22,416 nt of DNA from assembly GCA_029258695.1 (NCBI GenBank), contig JARIBR010000041.1, positions 1 through 22,416 on the forward strand, written 5' to 3'. The position numbers and the translations under genes were made by a program. Under the pieces are notes generated by a model, which saw only the letters and a program-made list of their open reading frames with translations, did no database searches and had not been told where the DNA came from. Of this stretch, positions 8,090 to 16,535 are shown in pieces. Source of the DNA: Quadrisphaera sp. (GTDB taxonomy: Bacteria; Actinomycetota; Actinomycetes; Actinomycetales; Quadrisphaeraceae). Position 1 is the first letter of the stretch, and each line of letters starts with the position of its first letter.

Positions 8090-9463
8090 TCAGTGGCCGG
8101 TGAGCATCGCCAGCGGACGACCGAGCACGGCGGGACGGCCCGTCGCCCGCTCCTCCGCGTCGGCCCACGTGGCGAGCCGCAGGCCCGCGTTGACACCCAG
8201 CCAGCGCAGCGGCTCGGGCTCCCAGCGCGGTGACCGGTGCCCCACCCACGGGAGCCGGGTGAGGTCGGTGTCCCGGCCCAGCAGCAGGTCCGCGATCGTC
8301 CGCCCGGCGAGGTTGGTGGTCGCCACGCCGTCACCGACGTAGCCGCCGGCGCTGGCGATCCTGGTGACCGGGTCGAGCCGCACCCCGGCGTGCCAGTCCC
8401 GGGGGATGCCGAGCGGCCCTCCCCAGGCGTGGGTGAACGCGGCGTCCGGCAGGTCGCCCAGCGCGGGCAGCAGGTCGCGGACGGCGCCGCGCAGCCCGGC
8501 GAAGACGTCCTCGTCGCCGTCGTGCTCGGGAGCGATCCGCGAGCCGAAGTGGTACGGCGCTCCGCGGCCACCGAAGACGAGGCGGTCGTCGGCGGTGCGC
8601 TGGCCGTACACGACCAGGTGCCGGTGCTCGCTGAACGTCTCGCGCCGCTCCAGGCCGATGCGCTCCCACGTCGCGGCGGGCAGCGGCTGCGTGGCCACGA
8701 CGAGCGAGTAGACGGGGACGAGGTCACGGTGGCGCCCCGGCAGGGTGGCGGTGTACCCCTCCGTGGCGACCACCACGTCGCGCGCGGTCACCGTGCCGGC
8801 AGCCGTGACCACGCGCCCTGGCTCGATGCTGCGCGCACGCGTCCGCTCGGCGATGCGCCCGCCGCGTCGGCGCACGGCGGCCGCGAGACCGCGCACGAGC
8901 GCCATCGGCTGGACCCGGGCGCAGTCCGGGGTCCACGTGCCGCCGAGGACGGCGCGCGCCGCGAGACGCCCGCGCGCGGCATCGGCGTCGAGGAGCTCGA
9001 GGTGGTCCACGCCCCAGCGCCGCGCCTCCTCCACCTCCGCGCGGGCCCGCGCCAGCTGGGCGGTGCTGCGCGCGACGGTCACCGTGCCGCCGCGCATGTA
9101 GCCGCAGTCGATGCCCTCGTCGGCGGCGGTGGACCCGACGACGCCGACCGCGTCCACCATGGCCCGCCGCATGGCCAGCGCCGGCTCGCGGCCGTGACGG
9201 CGTGCCAGGCCGGCGGTCGAGGCGGGGAAGAGCGCTGAGCACCACCCGCCGTTGCGCCCGCTCGCGCCGAAGCCGACGTCGCCGGCCTCGAGGACGAGCA
9301 CGTCGAGCCTGGGGTCGGCGACGAGGAGGGAGTGCGCCGTCCACAGCCCGGTGAGCCCGGCGCCGACGACGACCACGTCCGCCACGGCGTCGCCGTCCAG
9401 CGGGACCGGAGGCGGCCCGTCGGGAGTGAGGTCTGCCCAGAGCGACCGGACCGGACCGCTCAC
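8090..9463 (-). CDS. FAD-dependent amine oxidase (PuuB/DadA-like, DAO family)
   Basis: A flavoprotein oxidoreductase of 457 residues. The dinucleotide-binding loop VVVGAGLTG is at about residues 31-39, followed by VLVLEAGDVGFGASGRNGGW, a block typical of DAO-family oxidases such as gamma-glutamylputrescine oxidase PuuB. The C-terminal GGYVGDGVATTNLAGRTIADL is the second FAD-contacting region. It would oxidise an amine to an imine that hydrolyses to an aldehyde. GTG 9463 starts 7 nt after the aminotransferase stop; GTG 9490 would overlap that gene and add 9 residues with poorer codons. It is the last gene of the regulator-aminotransferase-oxidase set. No gamma-glutamylpolyamine synthetase gene is in the window, so free polyamines or another amine may be the substrate. 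Confidence 0.88.
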   Translation of the reverse strand: MSGPVRSLWADLTPDGPPPVPLDGDAVADVVVVGAGLTGLWTAHSLLVADPRLDVLVLEAGDVGFGASGRNGGWCSALFPASTAGLARRHGREPALAMRRAMVDAVGVVGSTAADEGIDCGYMRGGTVTVARSTAQLARARAEVEEARRWGVDHLELLDADAARGRLAARAVLGGTWTPDCARVQPMALVRGLAAAVRRRGGRIAERTRARSIEPGRVVTAAGTVTARDVVVATEGYTATLPGRHRDLVPVYSLVVATQPLPAATWERIGLERRETFSEHRHLVVYGQRTADDRLVFGGRGAPYHFGSRIAPEHDGDEDVFAGLRGAVRDLLPALGDLPDAAFTHAWGGPLGIPRDWHAGVRLDPVTRIASAGGYVGDGVATTNLAGRTIADLLLGRDTDLTRLPWVGHRSPRWEPEPLRWLGVNAGLRLATWADAEERATGRPAVLGRPLAMLTGH

Positions 9464-9470
9464 CGGGGGC

Positions 9471-10895
9471 TCACAGCCGGTCCCACGCACGGGTGAAGAC
9501 GTCGCGCAGGATCCCCTCGATCTCGTCGAACTCCGCCTGCCCGCAGGTCAGCGGCGGGGAGAGCTGGACGACGGGGTCGCCGCGGTCGTCGGCCCGGCAG
9601 TACAGGCCGGCCTCGAACAGCGCGCCGGACATGAAGCCGCGCAGGAGCCGCTCGGCCTCGTCGGCGTCGAACGTCTCGCGCGTGGCCTTGTCCTTGACGA
9701 GCTCGATCCCGTAGAAGTAGCCCTCACCGCGCACGTCTCCGACGATGGGCAGGTCGAGCAGCTTCTCGAGCGTGGTGCGGAACGCCGGCGCGTTCTCCTT
9801 CACCCGCTGGTTCAACCCCTCCCGCTCGAAGATGTCGAGGTTGGCCATGGCGACGGCCGCCGAGACCGGGTGCCCGCCGAAGGTGTAGCCGTGCGAGAAC
9901 GTCGTGTCGCCGTGCTTGAAGGGCTCGAAGATCCGGTCGCTGGCGATGCAGGCCCCCAGCGGCGAGTAGCCGCTCGTGATGCCCTTGGCGCACGTGATGA
10001 TGTCCGGCACGTAGCCGAAGTCGTCACAGGCGAACATGGACCCGATGCGGCCGAACGCGCAGATCACCTCGTCGGAGACGAGCAGCACGTCGTGGCGGTC
10101 GCAGATCTCGCGCACGCGGTCGAAGTAGCCAGGCGGCGGGGGGAAGCACCCGCCGGAGTTCTGCACCGGCTCGAGGAAGACCGCCGCGACGGTGTCGGGA
10201 CCCTCGAAGAGGATCGCCTCCTCGATGCGGTCCGCCGCCCAGACGGCGAGGGCCTTCGGGTCGTCGCGCACGTGCTCCGGGGCGCGGTAGGCGTTGGTGT
10301 TGGGCACCTTGTGCGTCCCCGGCACCAGCGGCTCGAACATCGTCTTGGCGTCGGGGATGCCGGTGATGCTCAGCGCGCCCTGCGTGGTGCCGTGGTAGGC
10401 CACCGAGCGCGAGATCACCTTGGTCTTGGTGGGCTTGCCGGTGAGCTTGAAGTACTGCTTGGCCAGCTTCCACGCGGTCTCGACGGCCTCGCTGCCGCTG
10501 GTGGTGAAGAACACGCGGTTGAGGTCGCCCGGGGCGTGGGCCGCGAGGCGCTCCGCGAGGTCGATCGCGGGCGGGGTGGCGTAGGACCACAGCGGGAAGA
10601 ACGCGAGCTTCTCCGCCTGGCGGGCGGCGGCCTCGGCGAGCTCGGTGCGCCCGTGACCGACCTGGACCACGTACAGCCCCGAGAGCGCGTCGAGGTACGT
10701 GCGACCACGGTCGTCGGTGATCCGGGCGCCCTCGCCGGAGACGATCACCGGCACCGACCCCCCGTCCTCGTAGACGGAGTGCCGGGTGAAGTGGCCCCAC
10801 AGGTGGTCGCGGGCCGCAGCGGCTCGCGGCGTCCCGGTGGGCGTGGTGTCGGAGGAGACCTCCGGAGCGGTGGTGTCCGTGGGCGTCGTGGTCAT
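9471..10895 (-). CDS. Putrescine-type class III aminotransferase (SpuC-like)
   Basis: PLP transaminase of 474 residues that probably moves an amino group from putrescine or another diamine to pyruvate or 2-oxoglutarate, giving 4-aminobutanal. SGSEA at 133-137, YHGTTQGALS from 167, SDEVICAFGR (Asp about 275) and CAKG with catalytic Lys 304 are all present. The block LDALSGLYVVQVGHGR and the SHGYTFGGHPV motif are typical of the SpuC/putrescine-pyruvate group. The first 25 residues are rich in Thr and Pro and look disordered. Its ATG overlaps the stop of the upstream Lrp/AsnC gene by 4 nt (ATGA), so the two are translationally coupled, and the oxidase follows after 7 nt. The putrescine assignment rests on family resemblance plus the transporter and dehydrogenase next door. 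Confidence 0.88.
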   Translation of the reverse strand: MTTTPTDTTAPEVSSDTTPTGTPRAAAARDHLWGHFTRHSVYEDGGSVPVIVSGEGARITDDRGRTYLDALSGLYVVQVGHGRTELAEAAARQAEKLAFFPLWSYATPPAIDLAERLAAHAPGDLNRVFFTTSGSEAVETAWKLAKQYFKLTGKPTKTKVISRSVAYHGTTQGALSITGIPDAKTMFEPLVPGTHKVPNTNAYRAPEHVRDDPKALAVWAADRIEEAILFEGPDTVAAVFLEPVQNSGGCFPPPPGYFDRVREICDRHDVLLVSDEVICAFGRIGSMFACDDFGYVPDIITCAKGITSGYSPLGACIASDRIFEPFKHGDTTFSHGYTFGGHPVSAAVAMANLDIFEREGLNQRVKENAPAFRTTLEKLLDLPIVGDVRGEGYFYGIELVKDKATRETFDADEAERLLRGFMSGALFEAGLYCRADDRGDPVVQLSPPLTCGQAEFDEIEGILRDVFTRAWDRL

Positions 10896-11368
10896 CGGGT
10901 TCCCCAGTCGTAGCGTTGTTTGACGAGCTTCAGGTAGAGGTGGGTCTCGGTGGAACCGACACCCGGGATGGCCCGGATCCTCGAGTTCACGAGGTCGAGG
11001 AGGTGGTCGTCGTCCTCGCAGACCACCTCGGCCATGACGTCGAAGCTGCCAGCCGTGGCGACGACGTAGTCGACCTCCGGCAGCTTGGCCAGCTCGGCGA
11101 ACACCGGAGCGGCGTCACCGTTGGTGCGCACCGTGATGAGCGCCTGGCGCGTGAACCCGACCTGCACCGGGTCGGTGACCGCGACGATCTGGACCACGCC
11201 CGAGTCGAGGAGCCGCTGCACGCGCTGGCGCACGGCTGCCTCGGAGAGGCCGACGACCTTGGCGATCGCCGCGTACGAGCGTCGTCCGTCGTCCTGCAGC
11301 TGCTCGATGATGCGCTTCGACAACTCGTCGAGCACGGGCGCGCTCCGGGGGTCCACCGGCGACAGCAT
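10892..11368 (-). CDS. Lrp/AsnC family transcriptional regulator
   Basis: A DNA-binding feast/famine regulator that senses amino acids or related small molecules. The N-terminal winged helix-turn-helix covers about residues 13-60 (LDELSKRIIEQLQDDGRRSY, then LSEAAVRQRVQRLLDSG), and the RAM ligand-binding and oligomerisation domain about 65-150. From ATG 11368 it has 158 residues, the usual length. ATG 11434 would add 22 residues, but that stretch has several A/T third positions unlike the rest of the gene, so it is probably leader; neither start has a good Shine-Dalgarno sequence. It heads the minus-strand set and lies back to back with the aldehyde dehydrogenase operon, so it probably controls both directions. 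Confidence 0.9.
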   Translation of the reverse strand: MLSPVDPRSAPVLDELSKRIIEQLQDDGRRSYAAIAKVVGLSEAAVRQRVQRLLDSGVVQIVAVTDPVQVGFTRQALITVRTNGDAAPVFAELAKLPEVDYVVATAGSFDVMAEVVCEDDDHLLDLVNSRIRAIPGVGSTETHLYLKLVKQRYDWGTR

Positions 11369-11462
11369 GGCGGGCCGACGGCTGCCGTGGCAAGCCGATC
11401 CGTGGCTCATGGGGGCGATCGGTGACGATGTCATCGCTCGTTGAGCAGATCGGGTATGGGAA

Positions 11463-11477
11463 TAGCCAAATCTTCTG
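11463..11477. promoter_or_regulatory. Candidate Lrp-type operator
   Basis: TAGCCAAATCTTCTG fits the E. coli Lrp consensus YAGHAWATTWTDCTR at 12 of 15 positions. It lies in a stretch far richer in A and T than the rest of the window, between the divergent regulator and dehydrogenase genes, and just upstream of a candidate -10 for the latter. The match is read by eye. The family member here may not share the E. coli consensus. Confidence 0.45.
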
Positions 11478-11486
11478 TGGTGTGGT

Positions 11487-11492
11487 TAGGGT
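11487..11492 (+). promoter_or_regulatory. Candidate -10 element for the polyamine operon
   Basis: TAGGGT fits the actinobacterial TANNNT -10 pattern and sits at the downstream edge of the AT-rich island. It predicts a transcript start near 11499 and a leader of about 60 nt before the GTG at 11560. No clear -35 is visible at the right distance, consistent with activator-dependent transcription or simply a weak promoter. Confidence 0.4.
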
Positions 11493-11559
11493 CACCCCAC
11501 CGACGCGGAACGACCCGTGCCGGCGCCTGGCACCGATGCCGCACCTCCTGGAGGACACC

Positions 11560-13050
11560 GTGACCACCACCGCAGAGCGCGCCCACGGCTCGACCGGCCA
11601 CGAGGACGCGGACGCGCCGCGCCAGCTGAGGAACTGGGTCGACGGTGCCTGGGCCGAGCCGACCGACGGCACGCGCTCCGACGTCGTCGACCCCAGCACC
11701 GGGGCGGTGGTCGCCCGGGCGCCCGTCTCGAGCGCGGCGGACGTCGACGCGGCGTTCGACGCGGCGTCCCGCGCCTTCGAGACCTGGGGCCAGACCACCC
11801 CGGCGGAGCGCCAGCTGGCGCTGCTGCGTATCGCCGACTCCCTCGAGGCCCGCACCGAGGAGTTCGTGCAGCTCGAGAGCTCGTCGACCGGCAAGCCGCA
11901 CGCCATGGGCCGGACCGACGAGATCCCCCCGTGCATCGACCAGCTGCGGTTCTTCGCCGGCGCCGCCCGGGTCCTGGAGGGCAAGAGCGCGGGGGAGTAC
12001 CTGGCCGGGCACACCTCGTGGGTGCGCCGCGAGCCGCTCGGGGTGGTCGCGCAGGTCACGCCGTGGAACTACCCGCTGATGATGGCCGTGTGGAAGATCG
12101 CCCCCGCGCTGGCGGCCGGCAACACCATCGTGCTCAAGCCGAGCGACACCACGCCCGAGTCCACGCTGATGCTCGCCGAGCTGGCCTCCGAGCACCTCCC
12201 GCCGGGCGTGCTCAACGTCGTCGCGGGCGACCGCGACACCGGTCGCGCCCTCGTCAGCCACCGGACCCCGGCCCTGGTCTCGATCACCGGGTCCGTGCGC
12301 GCGGGCACCGAGGTGGCGTCGGCCGCGGGCCCGGCGCTGAAGCGCCTGCACCTGGAGCTGGGGGGCAAGGCCCCCGTGATCGTCTTCGCCGACGCCGACA
12401 TCGCTGCGGCGGCCGAGGGGATCGCGGCGGCCGGGTACTTCAACGCCGGTCAGGACTGCACCGCAGCCACCCGCGTCCTCGCCGCGCGCGAGATCCACGA
12501 CGAGCTCGTCGCCGCGCTCGCCGAGCAGGCGCGGGCCACGAAGCCCGGCATGCCCGACGACCCGGACGCCGCGCTCGGGCCCCTCAACAGCGCGAGCCAC
12601 CTGGAGCGCGTCACCGGCTTCCTCGACCGGCTGCCCGACCACGCGGACGTGGCCGCCGGGGGGAGCCGGGCGCAGGGCCTGGGCGAGGGTTACTTCCTGG
12701 AGCCCACCGTGGTCGCGGGTCTGCAGGCCGGCGACGAGATCACCACCGACGAGGTCTTCGGCCCCGTGATCACCGTGCAGACGTTCACCGACGAGGCCGA
12801 GGCGCTCCGTCTGGCGAACTCCACCCTGTACGGGCTCGCGTCCAGCGTCTGGACGTCGGACCTCGCCCGGGGCCTGCGCATGTCGAAGCGGCTGGACTTC
12901 GGCTGCGTGTGGCTCAACACCCACATCCCGATGGCGGCGGAGATGCCGCACGGCGGCTTCAAGTCCTCCGGGTACGGCAAGGACCTGTCCGCGTACTCCC
13001 TCGAGGACTACACGAGGATCAAGCACGTGATGGCAGCCATCGACGACTGA
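11560..13050 (+). CDS. Gamma-aminobutyraldehyde-type aldehyde dehydrogenase
   Basis: NAD(P)-dependent aldehyde dehydrogenase of 496 residues that probably oxidises 4-aminobutanal to GABA in putrescine breakdown. Family residues are all present: PWNYP with Asn 170, VLKPSD with Lys 193, catalytic base Glu 266 in LELGGK, and nucleophile Cys 300 in FNAGQDCTAATR. The FNAGQDCTA block and the C-terminal GGFKSSGYGKDLS fit the aminobutyraldehyde/betaine aldehyde group. GTG 11560 is chosen because GGAGG lies at 11550-11554 with a 5-nt spacer; the frame stays open to 11422, but that part crosses the promoter region. It is the first gene of an operon continuing into the PotD-type transporter 43 nt downstream. 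Exact substrate is inferred from context. Confidence 0.9.
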   Translation: MTTTAERAHGSTGHEDADAPRQLRNWVDGAWAEPTDGTRSDVVDPSTGAVVARAPVSSAADVDAAFDAASRAFETWGQTTPAERQLALLRIADSLEARTEEFVQLESSSTGKPHAMGRTDEIPPCIDQLRFFAGAARVLEGKSAGEYLAGHTSWVRREPLGVVAQVTPWNYPLMMAVWKIAPALAAGNTIVLKPSDTTPESTLMLAELASEHLPPGVLNVVAGDRDTGRALVSHRTPALVSITGSVRAGTEVASAAGPALKRLHLELGGKAPVIVFADADIAAAAEGIAAAGYFNAGQDCTAATRVLAAREIHDELVAALAEQARATKPGMPDDPDAALGPLNSASHLERVTGFLDRLPDHADVAAGGSRAQGLGEGYFLEPTVVAGLQAGDEITTDEVFGPVITVQTFTDEAEALRLANSTLYGLASSVWTSDLARGLRMSKRLDFGCVWLNTHIPMAAEMPHGGFKSSGYGKDLSAYSLEDYTRIKHVMAAIDD

Positions 13051-13093
13051 CGCTGCCCTCCCGCACGCGCACGCACGACACCGAGGAGACCTC

Positions 13094-14329
13094 ATGAACC
13101 GACGACCACCGATCCCTGACCACCTCCGACCGCTCGTGGCGGCCCAGCTCGCGTCCCGCGTGTCGCGTCGCTCGCTGCTGCGCGGGGCCGGAGCTCTCGG
13201 CGCCGGTGGTGTCCTCGCGGCGCTCGCCGGCTGCGGGACGGAGGGCACCGGAGGGGGCAGCGGCGCCGAGCTCCAGGCGGCGGAGGACGTCTCCGAGACC
13301 GACCGCACGCTGCGGTGGGCCAACTGGACGCTGTACCTGGACCTCGCCGAGGGCGGGGGGAGCTACCCCTCGCTCCAGCAGTTCGAGGAGCAGTCCGGCA
13401 TCGCGGTCACGTACCGCGAGTCCGTCGACGGCAACGACAGCTACTACGGCAAGGTGCAGGGCCAGCTCGCGCAGGGCCAGGACATCGGCGCCGACATCAT
13501 GACGCTCACCGACTGGATGGCCGCCCGCTGCATCAGCCAGGGATACACGCAGCAGCTCGACGCCGCAGCGATCCCCCACAAGGAGAACATCCTCGCCACC
13601 CTCGCCGACGTCGACTTCGACCCCGGGCGCGAGCAGTCGCTCACGTGGCAGTCGGGCTTCGCCGGCCTCGGCTGGAGGACCGCCGAGGTCCCGTTCGAGC
13701 TGAGAGAGCTCTCGGACCTGTGGCGCCCCGAGCTGAGGGGACGGGTCGAGGTCCTCGACGAGATGCGCGACACGATGGGCGTGATCATGGCCGACCAGGG
13801 GGTCGACATCAGCTCCCCGGACTGGGGCGAGGAGGAGTTCTCCCGAGCCCTCGACGTCCTCGAGGAGCAGATCAACAGCGGGCAGATCCGCCAGGTGAAG
13901 GGCAACTCCTACAAGGAGGACCTCATCTCCGGGGACGCCCTGGCGGTCATCGGGTGGTCCGGGGACTTCACCCAGCTGAACTTCGAGAACGACGACCAGT
14001 TCACGTTCACCCTGCCCGACGGCGGCGGCACGCTGTGGAGCGACAACATGATGGTCCCCATCGGCAGCCCCCACAAGGCCAACGCCGAGGAGCTGATGAA
14101 CTACTACTACCAGCCGGAGATCGCGGCGCAGGTCGCCGCCTACGTCAACTACATCTGCCCCGTCCAGGGCGCCCGCGAGGCCATGGAGCAGATCGACCCG
14201 GAGCTCGTGGACGACCCGCTGATCTTCCCCGACGAGGACACGCTGGCCCAGGCGAAGGTCTTCCGCGAGCTCACCCCGGACGAGGACCGGCAGTTCAACG
14301 CCGACTTCCAGAGAGTCATCGGCAACTGA
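13094..14329 (+). CDS. Polyamine ABC transporter substrate-binding lipoprotein (PotD-like)
   Basis: Extracytoplasmic binding protein of 411 residues, expected to capture putrescine, spermidine or a related amine for the permease encoded downstream. The N-terminus carries a twin-arginine-like motif SRRSLLR at 24-30 and a lipobox LAGC with Cys 47, so a membrane-anchored lipoprotein is likely. The mature start includes WANWTLYLD, matching the W/Y ligand-contact segment of PotD. The later ADIMTLTDWMAARCIS replaces the SSYYV-type segment of classical PotD, so this belongs to a divergent branch. ATG 13094 has GAGGAG at 13083-13088. Its stop overlaps the next start by one base (TGATG). Confidence 0.9.
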   Translation: MNRRPPIPDHLRPLVAAQLASRVSRRSLLRGAGALGAGGVLAALAGCGTEGTGGGSGAELQAAEDVSETDRTLRWANWTLYLDLAEGGGSYPSLQQFEEQSGIAVTYRESVDGNDSYYGKVQGQLAQGQDIGADIMTLTDWMAARCISQGYTQQLDAAAIPHKENILATLADVDFDPGREQSLTWQSGFAGLGWRTAEVPFELRELSDLWRPELRGRVEVLDEMRDTMGVIMADQGVDISSPDWGEEEFSRALDVLEEQINSGQIRQVKGNSYKEDLISGDALAVIGWSGDFTQLNFENDDQFTFTLPDGGGTLWSDNMMVPIGSPHKANAEELMNYYYQPEIAAQVAAYVNYICPVQGAREAMEQIDPELVDDPLIFPDEDTLAQAKVFRELTPDEDRQFNADFQRVIGN

Positions 14330-15609
14330 TGGCCGCGTCCCGGGTCGAGAGCGAGGAACTCTCCGAGGGTGGCGCCGACCTGCACCTCGAGCGCGTCACG
14401 AAGGCGTTCGGTCCCGCGGTGGCCGTCGACGACCTCACGCTGACGGTGCCCGCCGGCTCCTTCTTCGCCCTGCTGGGCCCCTCGGGCTGCGGCAAGACGA
14501 CGACGCTGCGGATGGTGGCCGGCCTCGAGGCGCCGTCAGCGGGACGGGTCCTCATCGGCGGGCAGGACGTCACCGCCAGCCGACCCCACCAGCGGCCCGT
14601 GAACACCGTCTTCCAGAGCTACGCGCTCTTCCCGCACATGGACGTGCTCGCCAACGTCACCTTCGGTCTCAAGCGGCGCGGCAAGAAGGACGCGGTCGCC
14701 AGCGCCCGCGAGGCCCTCGACCTCGTCGAGCTCGGCCACATGTCCGGTCGCAGGCCCGGGCAGCTGTCCGGGGGGCAGCAGCAGCGCGTCGCGCTCGCCA
14801 GGGCGCTGGTCAACCGGCCGTCGGTGCTCCTCCTCGACGAGCCGCTCGGCGCCCTGGACCTCAAGCTGCGCCGGCAGATGCAGGGGGAGCTCACCCGCAT
14901 CCAGGACGACGTCGGCATCACCTTCCTGCACGTCACCCACGACCAGGAGGAGGCCATGACCATGGCCGACGAGGTCGCGGTGATGAACGCGGGGAAGGTC
15001 GAGCAGATGGGCCCCCCCGAGCAGCTCTACGACCTCCCGCGCACGGCTTTCGTGGCGAACTTCCTCGGCCAGTCCAACCTGCTGCCCGGCGAGGTGGTCG
15101 GTGAGCGCGGCGAGGACCTGCAGGTCTCGCTGCCCGGCGGCGGGCACGTGCTCCTGCCGCGCTCGCGCGCCGCGGCCACGTCGGGACGCGTGGTCGTCGG
15201 GGTGCGGCCGGAGAAGGTGCACCTCGTCCCCCAGGGCGCCGACGGCTCGGGTGACGCGCGGGGCGCCGACGGTGACGAGGGTCTGGGCGGCGCCGTGAAC
15301 GACCTCGGGACCGGGCGGGTCGTCGACGTGGCGTTCGCCGGTGTCTCCACCCAGTACCTCGTCGAGGTCCCAGGCGCCGGGCGCCTCTCGGTCTTCGCGC
15401 AGAACCTCGGCAGCTCGGTCAGGGTCCGCCGGGGCGACCGGGTGCGCCTGGCCTGCGCGCCGGCCCACGTCTTCGGTCTGGCCGGCGACGCCGACCTCAG
15501 CGCGGGTCTGGGCTCGAGCGACGACGGCGCCGGCCCCTCGACGACCGGCGCCGGCCCGACCGACGCCGACGCCGACGCCACCGCCGACGAGAGCGTCGGG
15601 GTCGCCTGA
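14329..15609 (+). CDS. potA: Polyamine ABC transporter ATP-binding protein (PotA-like)
   Basis: Cytoplasmic ATPase driving the importer, 426 residues. Walker A GPSGCGKTT is at 50-58, the Q-loop at 96, signature LSGGQQQ from 146, Walker B LLLDE at 167-171 and the switch His at 204 (HVTHDQEEA). The C-terminal third is a TOBE-type domain as in PotA/MalK-group ATPases. The last 30 or so residues form an unusual Asp/Ala/Gly-rich tail with no known function. Start and stop both use TGATG overlaps with the neighbouring genes, implying coupled translation and fixed subunit ratios. Confidence 0.93.
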   Translation: MAASRVESEELSEGGADLHLERVTKAFGPAVAVDDLTLTVPAGSFFALLGPSGCGKTTTLRMVAGLEAPSAGRVLIGGQDVTASRPHQRPVNTVFQSYALFPHMDVLANVTFGLKRRGKKDAVASAREALDLVELGHMSGRRPGQLSGGQQQRVALARALVNRPSVLLLDEPLGALDLKLRRQMQGELTRIQDDVGITFLHVTHDQEEAMTMADEVAVMNAGKVEQMGPPEQLYDLPRTAFVANFLGQSNLLPGEVVGERGEDLQVSLPGGGHVLLPRSRAAATSGRVVVGVRPEKVHLVPQGADGSGDARGADGDEGLGGAVNDLGTGRVVDVAFAGVSTQYLVEVPGAGRLSVFAQNLGSSVRVRRGDRVRLACAPAHVFGLAGDADLSAGLGSSDDGAGPSTTGAGPTDADADATADESVGVA

Positions 15610-16535
15610 TGTCGGTGCTCGCCGGGCTCCAGAGCTCCGGGCCGACGGTGCGGGCGCCGCAGCAGGACGCGCCCAGCGCTGGCCGGCGCTGGCTGCCCTA
15701 CCTCCTGCTCGTGCCGGGGCTGCTGTGGCTGGCGATCTTCTTCCTCGCGCCCATCGTCCTGCTCGCGACCACCTCGCTCCAGGCACCCGTGCCGAACGGC
15801 GGCGTCGGGGCCTACCAACCGGCCTTCCAGGTCTCGAACTACACCGAAGCGCTCGCGGACTACTGGCCGTGGTTCGCGCGGTCGCTCACCTACGGGCTCA
15901 TCGCGACCGTGCTGGCCCTGGCCATCGGCTACCCGCTGGCCTACGTCATCGCCGTCCGCGCCCGCGCCCACCCCCTGCTCCAGCAGCTGCTGCTGGTGGC
16001 GGTCATCGCCCCGTTCTTCGTCAGCTTCGTCCTGCGCACCATCGCCTGGCGCCAGGTCCTCGCCGACGAGAGCCTCGTCGTGCAGTCGCTCAAAGCGCTG
16101 TCGATCCTCCCCGAGGGCGCCCGGCTGACCGCCACCCCGCTCGCGGTCGTCGCCGGGCTGACGTACAACTTCATCCCCTTCATGACCCTGCCCATCTACG
16201 CCAGCCTCGAGCGGCTGGACCAGCGCCTCCTCGAGGCGGGCGGCGACCTGTACGCGGGTCCCGTGACGACGTTCTTCCACATCACCCTGCCCCTCTCGCT
16301 GCCCGGCGTCGTCGCCGGGACGCTGCTGACGTTCATCCCCGCGACGGGCGACTACGTCAACGCCGCGATCCTCGGCGGGCCGGGCTCGGCGATGATCGGC
16401 AACGTCATCGAGTCGCGCTTCTTCCGGGTGGTGGACTACCCGACGGCGGCAGCGCTGTCCTTCATGCTCATGGCCGGGATCCTCGTGCTCGTCGCCCTGT
16501 ACGTGCGCCGCGCGGGGACGGAGGAGCTGCTGTGA
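15609..16535 (+). CDS. potB: Polyamine ABC transporter permease (PotB-like)
   Basis: Integral membrane subunit of 308 residues with about six hydrophobic segments, the first at residues 29-56. The EAA loop that docks on the ATPase lies at about 207-233 (LLEAGGDLYAGP, then ITLPLSLPG). Length and motif fit the PotB/PotH group. Its ATG overlaps the potA-like stop by one base, and its stop overlaps the next GTG by 4 nt (GTGA). Substrate range cannot be read from the permease alone. Confidence 0.92.
   Translation: MSVLAGLQSSGPTVRAPQQDAPSAGRRWLPYLLLVPGLLWLAIFFLAPIVLLATTSLQAPVPNGGVGAYQPAFQVSNYTEALADYWPWFARSLTYGLIATVLALAIGYPLAYVIAVRARAHPLLQQLLLVAVIAPFFVSFVLRTIAWRQVLADESLVVQSLKALSILPEGARLTATPLAVVAGLTYNFIPFMTLPIYASLERLDQRLLEAGGDLYAGPVTTFFHITLPLSLPGVVAGTLLTFIPATGDYVNAAILGGPGSAMIGNVIESRFFRVVDYPTAAALSFMLMAGILVLVALYVRRAGTEELL

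Noticed and set aside
11369..11434. Longer N-terminus for the Lrp/AsnC regulator
   Set aside because: Third codon positions there are unusually A/T for this genome, no Shine-Dalgarno sequence supports it, and family members start near the winged helix.
11431..13323. 630-codon minus-strand frame opposite the aldehyde dehydrogenase
   Set aside because: The plus strand encodes a complete dehydrogenase with all active-site residues. The minus translation is Arg/Gly/His-rich with no recognisable domain.
13315..14328. Upstream in-frame extension of the PotA-like gene into the PotD-like gene
   Set aside because: The extension is a shifted reading of the binding-protein gene. The ATG at 14329 in a TGATG overlap gives a normal PotA N-terminus.
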